The notes under the pieces: model-generated
What the model was told of the DNA's origin: nothing
Database searches by the model: none
Seen by the model: only the letters and a program-made list of their open reading frames with translations
From: Oscillospiraceae bacterium
GTDB lineage: Bacteria > Bacillota > Clostridia > Oscillospirales > Ruminococcaceae
Direction of reading: 5' to 3'
Assembly (NCBI GenBank): GCA_009784825.1
Contig: WQXO01000004.1
Coordinates: 102,354-166,353 of the forward strand
Length of the DNA: 64,000 nucleotides
Translations under genes and position numbers: made by a program
Shown: in pieces, positions 52,720 through 63,534 of the stretch
Layout of the letters: each line of letters opens with the position of its first letter
Position numbering within the stretch: position 1 is the first letter of the stretch

Positions 52720-53409
52720 ATGAAACACGTATATACCGGTAAAACCAAAGATGTTTATGAGTTGGATGACGGCAATTATCTTTTTAAATTCAAGGATGAT
52801 GCCTGCGGTGAAAACGGTGTGTTTGACCCCGGTGCTAACCAAATTATCGGTAAAATCGACGGTAAGGGTATGGCAGGTCTTGCGATAAGCGAATATTTCT
52901 TCAACAGAATTAACTCGGCGGGTTATCCGACACATTTCATAGGCTGTGATGTTAATAAGGGTGAGATGAAAATCCGTCCCGCAAAGAATTTCGGCAATGG
53001 TATTGAGGTTATCTGCCGCTACAAGGCAACAGGCAGTTTCATTCGCCGTTACGGTGCTTATATTAAAGATGGTGAAAGTCTTGACGCATTAGTGGAGATT
53101 ACTCTCAAGGATGATGAACGCGGCGACCCGTTCATAACACGTGAAACGCTTGTCGCACTGAATATTCTCACTTTAAATGAACACGACGAACTGATAATAC
53201 TTATGAAAAATATCGTAGGTATAATCAAAAATGAAATTTCCGCAAAAGGCATGGAATTGATTGATATTAAATTAGAGTTCGGCAAGGACAAAAACGGCAA
53301 AATCATGTTAATAGATGAGGTTTCCGCCGATATTATGCGGGTTTATAAAAACGGCAAATCGGTTGAACCGCTTGAATTTACAAAAATAATGTTAGGAGAT
53401 ACATTATAA
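52720..53409 (+). CDS. purC: SAICAR synthetase (phosphoribosylaminoimidazole-succinocarboxamide synthase)
   Basis: This 229-aa protein matches Pur[12 protein letters not shown] (ATP-binding strand-turn), [10 protein letters not shown], the [11 protein letters not shown] region, GDPFITRE, and the C-terminal [28 protein letters not shown] split across the active site. It joins CAIR and aspartate with ATP in purine synthesis. Its position inside the atp operon, between atpH (8 bases upstream) and atpA (1-base overlap TAATG), is unusual and would tie its expression to the ATPase. An AAGGAG site precedes the ATG. Confidence 0.94.
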   Translation: MKHVYTGKTKDVYELDDGNYLFKFKDDACGENGVFDPGANQIIGKIDGKGMAGLAISEYFFNRINSAGYPTHFIGCDVNKGEMKIRPAKNFGNGIEVICRYKATGSFIRRYGAYIKDGESLDALVEITLKDDERGDPFITRETLVALNILTLNEHDELIILMKNIVGIIKNEISAKGMELIDIKLEFGKDKNGKIMLIDEVSADIMRVYKNGKSVEPLEFTKIMLGDTL

Positions 53410-54932
53410 TGGCAGTTAGTTTACGTCCCGATGAAATTACCGCTATACTGAAAGAGCAAATCAAGAACTTCGACACTAAGGTGAAGCTGACCGATACCGG
53501 AACAGTTGCTACCGTTGGTGACGGAATTGTGCGTATTCATGGGCTTGAAAAATGTATGCTCGGTGAATTGCTCGAGTTCGAGAACGGCGTTCGCTGTATG
53601 GCACTTAACCTTGAACAAGACTTCGTGGGTGCGGTTATGCTCGGCTCTGATGCTGAAATTAAAGAGGGGGAAACCGTTAAGCGAACCGGAAGCATCGTTT
53701 CTGTTCCTGTAGGTGATGAGCTTCTCGGAAGAGTGGTCAACTCCTTAGGACAGCCGGTTGACGGCAAAGGTCCGATTCTCTCCGGTGAAACACGCCCTGT
53801 TGAAAAAATTGCTCCCGGTATTATTACCCGTAAAAAGGTTAATACTCCTTTGCAAACAGGTATTAAGGCGATTGACTCGATGATTCCCATTGGGAGAGGT
53901 CAGCGTGAGCTTATTATCGGTGACCGTCAAACAGGTAAGACCACCATTGCCCTTGACACGATTATTAACCAAAAGGGTTCGGGAGTTATTTGTATATACG
54001 TTGCAATCGGTCAAAAGAACTCCACTGTTGCAACAGTTGTTGAACAATTGAATGCGGCGGGGGCAATGGACAATACTATTATAGTAGCCGCTACCGCCTC
54101 CGAGCTTGCACCCTTGCAATATATTGCACCTTATTCCGGTTGTGCAATGGGCGAGTATTTCATGGAAAAAGGCAAGGACGTATTAATTATATACGATGAT
54201 TTATCCAAGCACGCAGTTGCTTATCGTGCATTGTCGCTTCTTCTGAAGCGTCCTCCCGGACGTGAGGCTTTCCCGGGTGACGTGTTCTACCTCCACTCAA
54301 GACTGCTTGAGCGTTCTGCAAACTTAAACGAGGAATACGGCGGTGGCTCGATTACCGCACTTCCGATTATTGAAACGCAGGCGGGTGACATTTCTGCGTA
54401 TATTCCCACAAACGTAATATCCATTACCGACGGGCAGATTTTCTTGGAAACAGAATTGTTCAACTCCGGTATTCGTCCCGCTGTTAACCCCGGTGTATCG
54501 GTTTCACGTGTTGGCGGTGACGCACAAATTAAAGCAATGAAACGAGTTTCGGGTGCGTTGAAGTTAGAGTATTCACAGTATCGTGAGTTACAGGCGTTCG
54601 CACAGTTCGGCTCGGATTTGGACAAGGACACCAAGGCACGTCTTGCTAAGGGTGAGCGTATTGTTGAGGTTCTGAAACAAGGGCAGTCCTCGCCTTTACC
54701 GGTTGAAAAACAGATTGTTATTATTTACGCTGTTATTAACAATTATCTGATTGAAATTCCCACTAAGAGTGTTAAGGATTTTGAGGACGAGATGTTCCGT
54801 TGGTTCGAGAATAACGGCAGCGATATTTTAGACACCATCAAAACCGAAAAAGACCTCTCTAAAGACACCGAAGCCAAACTAAAAGAAGCGTTGAAAACTT
54901 TCACCAAGGAATTTACATCAACATTAAAGTAA
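53409..54932 (+). CDS. atpA: F0F1 ATP synthase subunit alpha
   Basis: This 507-aa protein has the alpha-type Walker [10 protein letters not shown], the signature segment [14 protein letters not shown] and the usual three-domain layout. Alpha subunits bind nucleotide without catalysis and complete the catalytic sites of beta. The start overlaps the purC stop by 1 base and uses an AGGAG site within purC. Confidence 0.97.
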   Translation: MAVSLRPDEITAILKEQIKNFDTKVKLTDTGTVATVGDGIVRIHGLEKCMLGELLEFENGVRCMALNLEQDFVGAVMLGSDAEIKEGETVKRTGSIVSVPVGDELLGRVVNSLGQPVDGKGPILSGETRPVEKIAPGIITRKKVNTPLQTGIKAIDSMIPIGRGQRELIIGDRQTGKTTIALDTIINQKGSGVICIYVAIGQKNSTVATVVEQLNAAGAMDNTIIVAATASELAPLQYIAPYSGCAMGEYFMEKGKDVLIIYDDLSKHAVAYRALSLLLKRPPGREAFPGDVFYLHSRLLERSANLNEEYGGGSITALPIIETQAGDISAYIPTNVISITDGQIFLETELFNSGIRPAVNPGVSVSRVGGDAQIKAMKRVSGALKLEYSQYRELQAFAQFGSDLDKDTKARLAKGERIVEVLKQGQSSPLPVEKQIVIIYAVINNYLIEIPTKSVKDFEDEMFRWFENNGSDILDTIKTEKDLSKDTEAKLKEALKTFTKEFTSTLK

Positions 54933-54939
54933 ACCACCC

Positions 54940-54972
54940 CGGCACTTCGTGCCGCCCCTTTCGCAGAAAGGG
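54940..54972. repeat. Two adjacent hairpins after atpA
   Basis: CGGCAC-ttc-GTGCCG (54940-54954) and CCCTTTC-gca-GAAAGGG (54956-54972) are perfect stems with 3-base loops. No T run follows, so they are more likely mRNA stability or processing elements that adjust the ratio of alpha to downstream subunits. Confidence 0.6.
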
Positions 54973-55015
54973 ATACTCTCACCACAGAGGGGAATATACA
55001 GTAAGGAGATTTATT

Positions 55016-55132
55016 ATGGGAAAAGCCGGATTCATCATTAGTATCGTTTCATTAGTAATAGCAGCTTCCGCAATCGCTTTAGTCGTTACAGGTATGGTAT
55101 TCAAAAAAATTAACTACTTCACGGCAGATTAA
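55016..55132 (+). CDS. 38-aa single-helix membrane microprotein between atpA and atpG
   Basis: ATG at 55016 opens a 38-codon reading frame ending TAA at 55130-55132. The product starts MGKAGFIIS, has one membrane helix of about 22 residues (about 5-28), then KKINYFTAD. A strong AAGGAG site lies 7 bases before the ATG. The stop is followed directly by the atpG ribosome site (GAGG). The size, hydrophobic helix and placement inside the atp operon suggest a small ATPase-associated or assembly protein. No family is recognised. Confidence 0.75.
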   Translation: MGKAGFIISIVSLVIAASAIALVVTGMVFKKINYFTAD

Positions 55133-55144
55133 TGAGGTAAAATT

Positions 55145-56008
55145 ATGGCTTCTGGAAATATGAAGGTAATTAAAAGACGCATTAAGAGCGTTGGTTCCAC
55201 TATGCAAATTACCAAGGCAATGGAATTAGTCGCTTCCTCTAAGCTGCGTCGTGCAAAGAAAAAGGCAAACGATTCTAAGCCTTTTTTCAATGCACAAAGT
55301 CTCATATTGTCCGAAATTGTACAGACCAAGCATATAGAAACAGTGTTCACTCGTAAGCGTGAGGTCGATTCTGCCGAGGCGAAACGGCTTTTCATAGTTA
55401 TCGCAGGTGACAGAGGTTTAGCGGGCGGGTATAACTCTAACCTGTTTAAATTGGTTGTTGCGGCACATGAGGGTCAAGAGTTACCTAAAATTATCGCCGT
55501 CGGTAAAAAAGCTGCCGAGTTTTTCGGTAAGCGTGGATATGATGTGGTTTCCAAGTATATAGGGTTGGCTGAGAATGTCAAAAACGCCTATTGTGCAGAT
55601 ATAGCGAACACCGCTGTAAACCTTTTCAAAAACGGTGACGTTGATGAAGTAACTATGTTTTATACCGAATTTGTTTCTTCAATGGTTCAAAAGGCGACTG
55701 ATATGCCGGTTCTTCCGCTTGAAATTAAGGCACATGAACCGGGTAAGCATATTATTCCGATAACGTATGACCCGTCTCCCGAGGCGGTGTTCAATCGTGT
55801 TGTGCCAACCTTTATCATGAGTATGGTTCAATGTGCGGTGACAGAGTCCTACGCTTCCGAGCAATGTGCAAGGCGGATTGCCATGGAGAGTGCTTCTGAT
55901 AACGCTGAGGAAATGATTGACAAGCTGTCATTGTTATATAACCGTGCAAGACAGGAAAAAATCACCAACGAAATCAATGAAATAGTCGGCGGAGCTAATG
56001 CGTTGTAA
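55145..56008 (+). CDS. atpG: F0F1 ATP synthase subunit gamma
   Basis: This 287-aa protein has the N-terminal helix KVIKRRIKSVGSTMQITKAMELVASSKLR split over residues 7-35, the central Rossmann-like domain with GDRGLAGGYNSN, and the C-terminal helix NRARQEKITNEINEIVGGA that turns inside the alpha3beta3 head. It is the rotor shaft. A GAGG site precedes the ATG. Confidence 0.96.
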   Translation: MASGNMKVIKRRIKSVGSTMQITKAMELVASSKLRRAKKKANDSKPFFNAQSLILSEIVQTKHIETVFTRKREVDSAEAKRLFIVIAGDRGLAGGYNSNLFKLVVAAHEGQELPKIIAVGKKAAEFFGKRGYDVVSKYIGLAENVKNAYCADIANTAVNLFKNGDVDEVTMFYTEFVSSMVQKATDMPVLPLEIKAHEPGKHIIPITYDPSPEAVFNRVVPTFIMSMVQCAVTESYASEQCARRIAMESASDNAEEMIDKLSLLYNRARQEKITNEINEIVGGANAL

Positions 56009-56009
56009 T

Positions 56010-56068
56010 AATTAATATCGTCTGCGAAGCAGACACAAAAATTATTAATTATTAATTATTAATTATAA
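56010..56068. repeat. Heptad repeats flanking a hairpin between atpG and atpD
   Basis: An AATTAAT unit is followed by the hairpin GTCTGC-gaa-GCAGAC (56020-56034), then four ATTATTA-type heptads (56041-56068). The heptads on the right are the reverse complement of the left type, so the block can fold around the hairpin. Confidence 0.75.
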
Positions 56069-57472
<1,404 letters not shown>

Positions 57473-57474
57473 TT

Positions 57475-57882
57475 ATGACACCTTTCAATCTCAGAATAAT
57501 TACTCCGGATAAGGTTTTCTTTAAAGGAGAAATCGAAAAAATAATCGTCCGAACAACTGTAGGCGATAAGGGCATACTCGCAAAGCACGAACCTTATATC
57601 GCTGCTCTGCCTATCGGAACGATGAAAATTATGATTAAAGGAAACTATAGAATTGCCGCAATCTCACCCGGCACGATTAATGTCGGTGAAAACGGTGATA
57701 CGGTTGTTATTGTTCAAAGCTGTGAATTTAGTGATGAAATTGATGTTTCCCGTGCGAAGATAGCTAAAAAAGCAGCTGAAGAACGGCTTAGTGATGAGGG
57801 TGTTTCCATAGTTGACCACGACATTGCTGAATTTAAACTAAAACGGGCGTTAAATCGATTAGACGCCGCAAATTATAAATAA
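57475..57882 (+). CDS. atpC: F0F1 ATP synthase subunit epsilon
   Basis: This 135-aa protein has the N-terminal beta sandwich (FNLRIITPDKVFFKGEIEKI, GDKGILAKHEPYIAALPIG) and C-terminal helices (AKIAKKAAEERL). It couples rotor to F1 and can inhibit ATP hydrolysis. It begins 2 bases after atpD. A bidirectional terminator follows, so it is the last gene of the operon. Confidence 0.95.
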   Translation: MTPFNLRIITPDKVFFKGEIEKIIVRTTVGDKGILAKHEPYIAALPIGTMKIMIKGNYRIAAISPGTINVGENGDTVVIVQSCEFSDEIDVSRAKIAKKAAEERLSDEGVSIVDHDIAEFKLKRALNRLDAANYK

Positions 57883-57888
57883 AAAAAC

Positions 57889-57922
57889 AGCACGGTTCGT
57901 TTTTGAACCGTGCTTATTATTT
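57889..57922. terminator. Bidirectional terminator after atpC
   Basis: AGCACGGTTC (57889-57898) pairs with GAACCGTGCT (57905-57914); T-rich tail TATTATTTT on the plus strand and an A run (T7 on the minus strand) on the other side. It serves both atpC and the convergent DHH gene. Confidence 0.88.
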
Positions 57923-59431
57923 TCAATTGATTTCCTCATATGTCAAATAGAATATTTCCTCTTGAATGATATACATATCATTAATATCATCATATTTTAT
58001 CGCAAGATAGTCCCCCGGTTTCCCGTACATATAACCGTTTGGATTCCATTCGGTGAACACCTTGGTGTTACGTTCGAGCGGTTTTGCAAATATCGGGGCA
58101 CTTCCGGAGGAAACGCAGAATTTTAAAAATGAGCTGAGTTTTTTTATTTCACCGGTAAGCTCATTCTTAGCTGTCGGTTCATATGGGTATTCCATCATTG
58201 AAAAATCACAAACATTATAATTAAGCTCAAACTTTTCTTTTTTAGTGGGGTATACCTCACCTTTTATCCCTACCATTAAATAAATATCCGAAGCTGCCGT
58301 TATATTCGAGTCACCCTCAAGTGTTCTGACCATTATGGGTGCCCCCTCTTCAAATAAATCAGTTGACGGTGTAAACCCTATCGGTATCGCCTTCTTTTTA
58401 TACTTCTTCATTCCGTCTGTTGAAACATCATGCTTCGACGCATTGATACTGTCAAAGCTGTCAAAGTATTCCTCGGTTTTGCTGTTCATGTATTCTACCA
58501 TTGTCATGCCTAAATCGTCAATTTCGGCTTTCTGTAAAAAACCGCCCGCCTTGTCCCTGTGACCACCACCCGAGCCTACTCCCCTTGTAATGTATTCCAC
58601 ATATTCTGATGCCATAACCTCACGGGAACAGCTCCTCACGGAAATTTTTGCACCGCTTTCCCGGATATTATACACTATACATATGTTAACCGTGTCCACT
58701 TGAAGTGCAAGGTCACTGATAAATCCTAAAATATTAGGGTCGCAATACTCCGCTTTAAATAATGCATAACCTCTGTTAATATTGCTGACATTACGCAAAA
58801 GTGCCACACCCGCTATTTCTAATTCCTCTAATGTGAGATTACACAGGCTCAATCTTCGGATAATCGCTCGGTCGCAATAACCGTGAAGCGTATCACGCAT
58901 ATCCTTATCAAGTGGGTGGCTGATTTCGGAAAAATTGTTGGTATCGGTTAATAACCCATAATACAGCGACATAGAAACGGTTTTTTCCTTAGCAAAATCG
59001 AAATCCTCGTTCCTGAGTAACAGCCATACCACAGTCGCACAACTGCCAAGCTGTGATTGAATTATACCCATATCGTATTCATCGTCACCCACTACCTGTA
59101 AATGGTGGTCAATAATCGCCACTGCGTCCGCTTCAATTTTAGCTACGTTCCCCTCGCCGTATTGACAGTCCACACATATAAGCAATCCCGGCTTCGGGAA
59201 TTCGTCGACGTTTCTGACATGCTCAATCGGTATTTCAAGCAGTTCAAGCATTAAAAGAACATTACTTTTTTTGATTTTCTCAATCCCTGAATAGATAATT
59301 TTTGATTCCTTACCGTTCTTCGCTAAATATGCATATATGCCATATGCCGACGAAATAGCGTCTGCATCGGGGTTATCGTGGCACTGAATAACAATATTAT
59401 CGTATTTCAAAATCTCAGACAGTTTAAACAT
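57923..59431 (-). CDS. DHH family phosphoesterase with C-terminal extension
   Basis: This 502-aa protein has the DHH motifs HDNPDADA (18-24) and IIDHH (about 127-131), and the DHHA1 motif GGGHRDKAGG (near residue 295). These make it an NrnA/RecJ-like phosphodiesterase that degrades nanoRNA or cyclic-dinucleotide products. Beyond about residue 330 it carries an extra domain of about 170 residues with KPGDYLAIK, which is not part of standard NrnA. A consensus divergent promoter precedes it. Confidence 0.85.
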   Translation of the reverse strand: MFKLSEILKYDNIVIQCHDNPDADAISSAYGIYAYLAKNGKESKIIYSGIEKIKKSNVLLMLELLEIPIEHVRNVDEFPKPGLLICVDCQYGEGNVAKIEADAVAIIDHHLQVVGDDEYDMGIIQSQLGSCATVVWLLLRNEDFDFAKEKTVSMSLYYGLLTDTNNFSEISHPLDKDMRDTLHGYCDRAIIRRLSLCNLTLEELEIAGVALLRNVSNINRGYALFKAEYCDPNILGFISDLALQVDTVNICIVYNIRESGAKISVRSCSREVMASEYVEYITRGVGSGGGHRDKAGGFLQKAEIDDLGMTMVEYMNSKTEEYFDSFDSINASKHDVSTDGMKKYKKKAIPIGFTPSTDLFEEGAPIMVRTLEGDSNITAASDIYLMVGIKGEVYPTKKEKFELNYNVCDFSMMEYPYEPTAKNELTGEIKKLSSFLKFCVSSGSAPIFAKPLERNTKVFTEWNPNGYMYGKPGDYLAIKYDDINDMYIIQEEIFYLTYEEIN

Positions 59432-59461
59432 GTGCAGCTCCTTTATATTTCAGATGTTTTT

Positions 59462-59490
59462 ATTATAATGCAAATTATCACAAATGTCAA
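59462..59490 (-). promoter_or_regulatory. Promoter of the DHH phosphoesterase gene
   Basis: Minus strand TTGACA (59485-59490) and TATAAT (59462-59467), spacer 17 bases, a perfect consensus. Confidence 0.88.
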
Positions 59491-59498
59491 CACAACTA

Positions 59499-59527
59499 TT
59501 GCATTATCGCTATAATTCTGCTATAAT
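59499..59527 (+). promoter_or_regulatory. Promoter of the serine hydrolase gene
   Basis: TTGCAT (59499-59504) and TATAAT (59522-59527), spacer 17 bases, back to back with the DHH promoter. Confidence 0.8.
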
Positions 59528-59559
59528 TGTAAAACATTAAGAAATAGAAGGAGACAATT

Positions 59560-60765
59560 ATGAAACAGCTTTATACTAAAGGAAAAACCGAGGTTAAACC
59601 TGCAGATGTCAATTATGATGAGAGCAGGCTCGAAACGCTTAATAACCACTTTCAAAAACTGATTGACGATAATGAGATTTATTGTGCGACTTATTGCATA
59701 TCACGCAAAGGAAACGTCTTCGCACACGGTTCAATTGGCTATAAATCCTACAAAAAAGACCCGAAGTTGCTCGTTTCACCGACTGACATTCACTATATAG
59801 CGTCCGTAACTAAGGTATTCACAGGGGTGGCAATTATGAAGTTGGTGGAGGACGGTATAACCCGCCTTGACATTCCCGTAGGTGAAATTCTCCCTCAGTT
59901 TAATTCATCGCCGTTTAACGGGATAAACCTGTTCCACCTGCTTACGCACACCTCGGGAATGCATGCAGACGGTGGTTGCTTTCCTAACGCACATAATAAT
60001 GAGGGTTATTGGCATTTCATCGAAACTGCATACCATGCCTATAAGAACGATAAATCAAAGAAAAAGGAAGCGTTCGACTGGATTTCGGCGGCGTTAGCCC
60101 ACGGCGTTCGTATGGGTGCGGGTCAGGAATGGGCATATAACAGCTTCGGGTTCTGCGTGTTGGGTGAAGTGATTGAAAAGCTTACGGGTATTCACTCACA
60201 TAAATTCATTGAGGATTATATATGCAAACCGCTTAAATTAAAAGATACCACGTTTGATTTAACACCCAAAGCGGCTGAAAGGTATATTATCCATAATGAG
60301 AGAAACGAAAAATTCGTCAAGGACGTTCTCGACGGCAAGCCGATAAAGGACGATAAGCCGTGGGACGTTATTCCGAGTACGGGTGGTGGCATGAAGTCTA
60401 CAGTCAGCGACATGAACCAATTCGGGAATATGGTGCTGTACAACGGTACGTTCAATAATGCTCGTATATTAGGGAGAAAAGCAGTTCAACAAATGACTGA
60501 CCTTGCAGTAAAATTGCCCGACTATTGCTGGGAGGCAGGCGGAAACATCCGTCAATATGCAATCGGGTTCGACCACAGGAACTATGAGGCGTTCAGCTTT
60601 TCACCGACTACGGTTATGCATGAGGGGTATGGGGCATGTGCATTATACATTGACCCTGAGGAAGAGTTAGTCGCTTCATGGATAGTGCCGTTTACCGATT
60701 GTGATAACTGGTGCCAAAAAGCAATGTACAGCACCGTTAATGTAATCTGGAGCGGACTGAAGTAA
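59560..60765 (+). CDS. Serine hydrolase, beta-lactamase/esterase class C family
   Basis: This 401-aa protein has the penicillin-binding/class C fold. The nucleophile motif SVTK gives Ser82 and Lys85, AYNSFGF supplies the Tyr193 position, and HEGYG (about residue 349) replaces the KTG triad with HxG, which is typical of esterases rather than true beta-lactamases. There is no signal peptide, so it acts in the cytoplasm unless exported otherwise. An AAGGAGA site precedes the ATG. The substrate is unknown. Confidence 0.88.
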   Translation: MKQLYTKGKTEVKPADVNYDESRLETLNNHFQKLIDDNEIYCATYCISRKGNVFAHGSIGYKSYKKDPKLLVSPTDIHYIASVTKVFTGVAIMKLVEDGITRLDIPVGEILPQFNSSPFNGINLFHLLTHTSGMHADGGCFPNAHNNEGYWHFIETAYHAYKNDKSKKKEAFDWISAALAHGVRMGAGQEWAYNSFGFCVLGEVIEKLTGIHSHKFIEDYICKPLKLKDTTFDLTPKAAERYIIHNERNEKFVKDVLDGKPIKDDKPWDVIPSTGGGMKSTVSDMNQFGNMVLYNGTFNNARILGRKAVQQMTDLAVKLPDYCWEAGGNIRQYAIGFDHRNYEAFSFSPTTVMHEGYGACALYIDPEEELVASWIVPFTDCDNWCQKAMYSTVNVIWSGLK

Positions 60766-60769
60766 AACA

Positions 60770-61762
60770 CTAATCCTCGGTTTTTTCTTCCTCATATATC
60801 TGTGTGATAATCTCCTCCATCGGAAGCTCTTTCACTGATATATCCGAGATACTCAATTTTTTAGATAAGCGTTCAATAAAATCGCCGATTGTGGTTTTGG
60901 AAACATCAACCTCCAAAACTAATTCAAGCGGTGATTTTTGTTCTATCACCCGAACACTGTCATCTAAAACAGAATTATTAAACGGCTCTTCGAGTGTCAA
61001 CTCCACGATTTTCTTTTCACCGAGGTTCAATTGCAAATTCTGTAAGGTATCATCGAACACCTTAACACCGTGGTTTATGATTATTACATGGTCGGCTAAC
61101 TGTTTAACATCTTCCAAATCGTGCGTTGTGAGAATAAACGTAGTCCCCGTTGCGTTGATTTTTTGAATAAACTCACGGATTTTCGCTTTTGCGATTACGT
61201 CTAACCCAATCGTGGGTTCGTCCAAAAACACAATTTTCGGTTTATGGAGCATAGCCATAATGAACTCACATTTCATCCGTTCACCGAGGGAAAGCACCCT
61301 TGTGGGTTTGTGCATGACTTCTTTAATCTCAAACAATTCGGCAAGCTCATCAAGGCGGGATTTATAATCTGCCTGCGATATTCCATAAATTGCACGGTTC
61401 ATGTTAAAGCTGTCAATCGGCGGAATGTCCCACACTAACTGTGAGCGTTGCCCGAATACCGCCCCGATTTCCCCCACATATCGTTTCCTGTCGGCATACG
61501 GGCGAAACTCCATTGCCGTGATTTCGCCCGATGTGGGAAACAACGTGCCGCACAGCATTTTAATGGTGGTGGACTTCCCTGCACCGTTAGGCCCGAGGAT
61601 TCCGGTAATGCTGCCCTCTTCCACTGTGAATGACACATTATTTACCGCATTGACAATAACCTTTTCACGTTTAAAAAAACTCCTAATCGTTTCTTTAAAC
61701 CCGCTCCCGCGTTTATGAGTTATATATGTTTTTGTTAAGTTTTTCACATTAATTATTTGCAT
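60770..61762 (-). CDS. ABC-2 type exporter ATP-binding protein
   Basis: This 330-aa ATPase has Walker A GPNGAGKST (57-65), the signature LSLGERMK, Walker B IVFLDEPT and the H-loop TTHD. The C-terminal ~90 residues are an accessory domain typical of ABC-2 exporters of the DUF990-linked group. It powers export of an unknown substrate through the two permeases encoded just upstream. It begins directly after the permease gene stop. Confidence 0.93.
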   Translation of the reverse strand: MQIINVKNLTKTYITHKRGSGFKETIRSFFKREKVIVNAVNNVSFTVEEGSITGILGPNGAGKSTTIKMLCGTLFPTSGEITAMEFRPYADRKRYVGEIGAVFGQRSQLVWDIPPIDSFNMNRAIYGISQADYKSRLDELAELFEIKEVMHKPTRVLSLGERMKCEFIMAMLHKPKIVFLDEPTIGLDVIAKAKIREFIQKINATGTTFILTTHDLEDVKQLADHVIIINHGVKVFDDTLQNLQLNLGEKKIVELTLEEPFNNSVLDDSVRVIEQKSPLELVLEVDVSKTTIGDFIERLSKKLSISDISVKELPMEEIITQIYEEEKTED

Positions 61763-62545
61763 TTAACCACCAACACCTTCGTAAAGTTTAATCATATGTT
61801 TATACATAAATATCCCGAACAGCATAAATAAAATACACGGGATAATCGAAATTATCATGTACATTTCCAAATCACCGAGTAATGCTTGTGCCGGGAAGAA
61901 CCCAATCATGCTTACCGGGAATACAAACGCCGCAATCCCCTGTAACGGTTTCGGGAATATGGTAGCCGGATATTTCCCGAACTCCATCATGCTGTCGAAG
62001 ATTTCGGGAATTCGGGAATTACCCACCCATTTGAATGAAGTCGCCGCCATAAGCATGTTTATCCCCGCCATAACCGCAAATCCTGCTGTAAACAAAATCA
62101 GAAACTGCCCGACTGCCATAACAGAGGCAACTCCGGTATGCACTATTGCGATTGTGAAAAGGACAGTTCCGCCGACAATCATTCCCACACATTCCGGGTC
62201 GAAGTTTGCGGCAATCATGAAGAATATCGGTGAAATAGGCTTAAGCAGAACAATTTCAAAGCTACCCTCACGAATGTGGTGCATTGTTGACCACAGAACA
62301 CCGTTAAACGCCATGAACGCAAATCCTGTTGACAGCAGAAAAACCGATTGTATCAAAAGCACCTCATAAAAATCCCACCCGGGGAATGACGCTCCCGCAC
62401 CGTATATCAATATCGTCACAAGCGGGAATAAGGCGTTCCAGCCTAATGCAATCAACATTGATAAAACAAAATTTAGCCGATAAGCCAACGCCCTCGCCAT
62501 TGCAGTTTTTATACATGTGAAGTAAATATTGAAAAACTTTTTCAT
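61763..62545 (-). CDS. ABC-2 family transporter permease (second)
   Basis: This 260-aa protein has about six membrane helices and matches the ABC2_membrane_6 (DUF990) family, with REGSFEIVLLKPISPIF in the cytoplasmic loop before helix 3. It forms a heterodimer with the other permease. The ribosome site is weak. A heptad-repeat block (62570-62604) lies between it and the upstream permease gene. Confidence 0.87.
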   Translation of the reverse strand: MKKFFNIYFTCIKTAMARALAYRLNFVLSMLIALGWNALFPLVTILIYGAGASFPGWDFYEVLLIQSVFLLSTGFAFMAFNGVLWSTMHHIREGSFEIVLLKPISPIFFMIAANFDPECVGMIVGGTVLFTIAIVHTGVASVMAVGQFLILFTAGFAVMAGINMLMAATSFKWVGNSRIPEIFDSMMEFGKYPATIFPKPLQGIAAFVFPVSMIGFFPAQALLGDLEMYMIISIIPCILFMLFGIFMYKHMIKLYEGVGG

Positions 62546-62569
62546 ATAATCAACCTAACTAATAAATTA

Positions 62570-62604
62570 ATTGTCAATTGTACATTGTACATTGTCAATT
62601 GTTC
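62570..62604. repeat. ATTGTNN heptad repeat between the two permease genes
   Basis: Five in-phase heptads: ATTGTCA, ATTGTAC, ATTGTAC, ATTGTCA and ATTGTTC. The same ATTGTCA unit occurs inside acnA. Confidence 0.85.
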
Positions 62605-62605
62605 G

Positions 62606-63424
62606 TCAAGCACCCACCGCTGTAAATCTCTTCATCGCCGATTTATACAGAATTTCCGATAATATGAACATTACGATTACTGCCGCCCCCTGAATTCCCA
62701 CAATTGCAGGAATTGACAGAGTGAACCCGCCTAAACGGTATTCCCCGAGGAACACCATTACCGGAACATACGAAATATATTGGAACGGCAGGAAAAATTG
62801 AATAAACTGGAGCGACACCGGAAAAAACACCAGCGGAACCAACGCTCCCGCAAAAATCGTACTCAGTAAGGCGTATAAGTATCTTATTCCGTCGGTTTGC
62901 ACAATCCAGAATGAAGCAAGACCAAGGCAATAATTAACGTAAAAGTTCATGAAAAACGCTAACGCTACCGATAAAACAAACCAACCTATATTTGACGGAC
63001 GCATGTCAATCCCGAACAGCAGTATAAATATAAAGGTACACGGTATCAGTTCAAAACCGATTGCGAGGAGGCGGTGTCCGATTTTCTGCGATAATGCGAA
63101 AAATCGGTGGTTGAGCGGGCGAAGTGCAAATGTCAGATACCGTCCCGTTCTTATTAACATAGACAGGTTCCAGTCTGCAGAATTCCATGTGACATACCCC
63201 AACAATGCAGTTATTCCGAAATAACGAATCATCTGCTCATACTCGAAACCGACTAATGCCCCGCCGTCACCGTATACCGCTGTCCATATAAAAAACTGCA
63301 CAACAAAATAAACCGGCCCTACAAAAAGTGATACCATCATGTGGGAACGGTATACAAGGTATTCCTTAATCGTGACGTGTGCAACTGCCGCACATATGTC
63401 AATCTTGTGTTTGATACTTCTCAT
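62606..63424 (-). CDS. ABC-2 family transporter permease (first)
   Basis: This 272-aa protein has about six membrane helices and belongs to the ABC2_membrane_6 (DUF990) family, with IRTGRYLTFALRPLNHRFFAL in the loop before helix 3. The start at 63424 (MRSIKHKID) was chosen because the longer frame from a TTG at 63469 begins before the predicted transcription start. No strong ribosome site is seen. It is the first gene of the three-gene exporter operon. Confidence 0.85.
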   Translation of the reverse strand: MRSIKHKIDICAAVAHVTIKEYLVYRSHMMVSLFVGPVYFVVQFFIWTAVYGDGGALVGFEYEQMIRYFGITALLGYVTWNSADWNLSMLIRTGRYLTFALRPLNHRFFALSQKIGHRLLAIGFELIPCTFIFILLFGIDMRPSNIGWFVLSVALAFFMNFYVNYCLGLASFWIVQTDGIRYLYALLSTIFAGALVPLVFFPVSLQFIQFFLPFQYISYVPVMVFLGEYRLGGFTLSIPAIVGIQGAAVIVMFILSEILYKSAMKRFTAVGA

Positions 63425-63471
63425 TAGTTGATGTAATTTCCAATACTGCTTTTCGACATTCGCTATCAATA

Positions 63472-63500
63472 ATTTTAGTATAAAACGTCGACTTTGTCAA
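63472..63500 (-). promoter_or_regulatory. Promoter of the ABC-2 exporter operon
   Basis: Minus strand TTGACA (63495-63500) and TAAAAT (63472-63477), spacer 17 bases. Confidence 0.75.
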
Positions 63501-63534
63501 GGCTTTTCAAAAGTGTACAAAATTTCATCATGAT

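Noticed and set aside
63425..63469. TTG start for the first ABC-2 permease
   Set aside because: It lies at or before the predicted transcription start and has no ribosome site.
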